Both the position numbers and the translations under genes were made by a program. Shown here piece after piece: positions 6,380 through 6,922 of a stretch of 6,922 nucleotides of DNA. Source of the DNA: CAZJYI01 sp964550025 (GTDB lineage: Bacteria; Verrucomicrobiota; Kiritimatiellia; UBA8416; CAYOBW01); the NCBI GenBank assembly GCA_964550025.1, contig CAZJYI010000321.1, positions 1-6,922 of the forward strand, written 5' to 3'. Below the pieces are notes generated by a model, which did no database searches, was not told where the DNA came from, and saw nothing but the letters and a program-made list of their open reading frames with translations. Within the stretch, counting starts at the first letter, position 1; each line of letters opens with the position of its first letter.

Positions 6380-6544
6380 GTAGGACGGTGCTCTCCGCCT
6401 CGGCGGATCTGCCCGTGGCACGACTGCGCCGTCTTTGTGGCAGGGCGAAGAGGCAAAGGAGAGAGAGTTGTGGCACTTCGTTGCATTCTCTCTCCATTTC
6501 TGCCTCCGTGCTGCCTCCCGGGACGGCGCGGAGCACCGTCCTAC
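6380..6544. repeat. 165-bp structured inverted-repeat element
   Basis: The ends are a perfect 14-bp inverted repeat: GTAGGACGGTGCTC (6380-6393) and its complement (6531-6544). Inside, further segments pair in nested, collinear order: 6426-6433 with 6522-6529 (8 bp), 6439-6443 with 6511-6515 (5 bp), 6451-6455 with 6501-6505 (5 bp) and 6458-6465 with 6488-6495 (8 bp), leaving a loop of about 22 nt. The left side also holds a self-complementary hairpin, TCCGCC-TC-GGCGGA (6394-6407), so the fold resembles a three-way junction. The right end alone can make an alternative stem, GGACGG with CCGTCC (6521-6541). The element ends 5 nt before the hydrolase ATG at 6374. No target-site duplication is visible and there is no internal transposase. 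It may be a MITE- or REP-like mobile palindrome or a structured leader RNA. Confidence 0.7.
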
Positions 6545-6575
6545 TTCTGCGACCGCACTCACAACTTCTGACAGT

Positions 6576-6591
6576 CATTCTTGCACCTCCT
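6576..6591 (-). promoter_or_regulatory. strong Shine-Dalgarno plus ATG upstream of the element
   Basis: On the minus strand AGGAGG (6591-6586) is followed after 7 nt by ATG (6578-6576), the best ribosome-binding site in the window. The ATG is in frame with the hydrolase and no stop intervenes across the 165-bp element. Its product would carry 68 extra residues before the Met at 6374, so the signal peptide core would lie near residue 95, which is unsuitable for export. It is either the ancestral start separated from its gene by the element, the true start of an unusual N-terminus, or a chance purine run. Confidence 0.45.
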
Positions 6592-6630
6592 GCTTCCTCC
6601 TTTCGATGGCCGACAGCGGGCAACGATGGA

Positions 6631-6648
6631 GGCGCTCCTTCCGGCGCC
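6631..6648 (-). terminator. hairpin downstream of the integrase gene
   Basis: GGCGC (6631-6635) and GCGCC (6644-6648) pair over an 8-nt loop, extendable by one G-T pair, 24 nt beyond the integrase stop. No T tract follows on the minus strand. It may help end integrase transcription, but the support is weak. Confidence 0.25.
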
Positions 6649-6671
6649 ATGGGCCGCTCTCCCCGACAGAA

Positions 6672-6922
6672 CTACAGTGTGTCCAACGGGCTGACGACCC
6701 CCAACGGCCCCTTGTTGAGCACGTGCGTGTAGATCTGGGTTGTCTTCACGTCGCTATGGCCCAGCAGTTCCTGCACGGTACGGATGTCCGCCCCCGACTC
6801 GAGCAGGTGGGTCGCAAAGCAATGCCGCATCACGTGCGGCGTAACGCGCACCGTCAGCTCACACTCCCGCGCGGCCTGGCGCATGGCGCGTTGAACGCGC
6901 TGCTCGTCAAGATGATGACGCC
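6672..6922 (-). CDS. intI: integron-type tyrosine recombinase (IntI-like), C-terminal part
   Basis: The gene is cut by the right window edge; only the last 82 or so residues are visible, and the frame stays open to the edge. Reading inward from the edge it begins RHHLDEQRVQRAMRQAAR, a close match in style to the segment before the catalytic box of integron integrases. Then follow PHVMRHCFATHLLESG (catalytic His and Arg of box II), IRTVQELLGHSDVKTTQIYTH (catalytic His and nucleophilic Tyr) and the ending VLNKGPLGVVSPLDTL, close to the THVLNRG...GVRSP terminus typical of IntI proteins. All C-terminal catalytic residues are present, so this half looks functional. The extra integron-integrase helix between the core boxes would lie outside the window, so the assignment over XerC/XerD rests on the RHH segment and the C-terminal tail. 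The product would recombine attI and attC sites. Its 3' end faces the hydrolase gene; no cassette array is visible on this side. Confidence 0.85.
   Translation of the reverse strand, partial: RHHLDEQRVQRAMRQAARECELTVRVTPHVMRHCFATHLLESGADIRTVQELLGHSDVKTTQIYTHVLNKGPLGVVSPLDTL

Noticed and set aside
6380..6544. The 165-bp inverted repeat as an integron attC site
   Set aside because: attC sites begin with RYYYAAC and end with GTTRRRY. This element begins GTAGGAC and ends GTCCTAC, the opposite order, with one mismatch to the core at each end.
2385..6650. Start of the hydrolase at the most upstream ATG (6650)
   Set aside because: That ATG lies inside the hairpin after the integrase gene, has no Shine-Dalgarno, and would place the signal peptide more than 100 residues from the N-terminus.

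Overview
The window is GC-rich, and every recognisable gene lies on the minus strand, so it reads right to left. I see five genes: the C-terminal end of an integron-type tyrosine recombinase cut by the right edge, a very large exported carbohydrate-active protein, and a compact operon of an ECF sigma factor, a one-pass membrane protein and an exported PDZ protein. A chromosomal integron-type integrase, a giant exported esterase/glycosidase-like protein and a non-canonical sigma operon fit an environmental bacterium of the Planctomycetes-Verrucomicrobia-Lentisphaerae-Kiritimatiellae kind. That placement is inference; no taxonomic marker gene is present.

Right to left: 6922-6672 is the integrase end. 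6671-6375 holds a short hairpin, an excellent Shine-Dalgarno plus ATG (6591-6576), and a 165-bp structured inverted-repeat element (6380-6544). 6374-2385 encodes a secreted protein of about 1,329 residues with an SGNH/GDSL esterase domain, a DNRLRE-like beta-sandwich, a fibronectin type III domain and a DUF4091/GH123-like module. The 187-bp gap 2384-2198 holds a hairpin, three copies of a 9-bp ATCCTGTNN repeat and a 24-bp nested palindrome directly before the sigma start codon. 2197-1532 is the sigma factor, 1623-1030 the membrane protein (overlapping the sigma gene by 92 bp) and 996-190 the PDZ protein. The left 189 bp are non-coding and carry three tandem AGTATTC heptamers.

The sigma, membrane and PDZ genes look like one envelope-signalling unit. 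The membrane protein is placed where an anti-sigma factor would be, but it has no zinc-finger anti-sigma motif, and the PDZ protein could act as a periplasmic sensor or partner. The large hydrolase probably acts outside the cytoplasm on a substituted polysaccharide: one end is esterase-like and the other glycosidase-like. Nothing in the sequence directly ties the sigma factor to the hydrolase. The most unusual features are the 165-bp element between a strong ribosome-binding site and the signal peptide of the hydrolase gene, and the non-canonical sigma operon.
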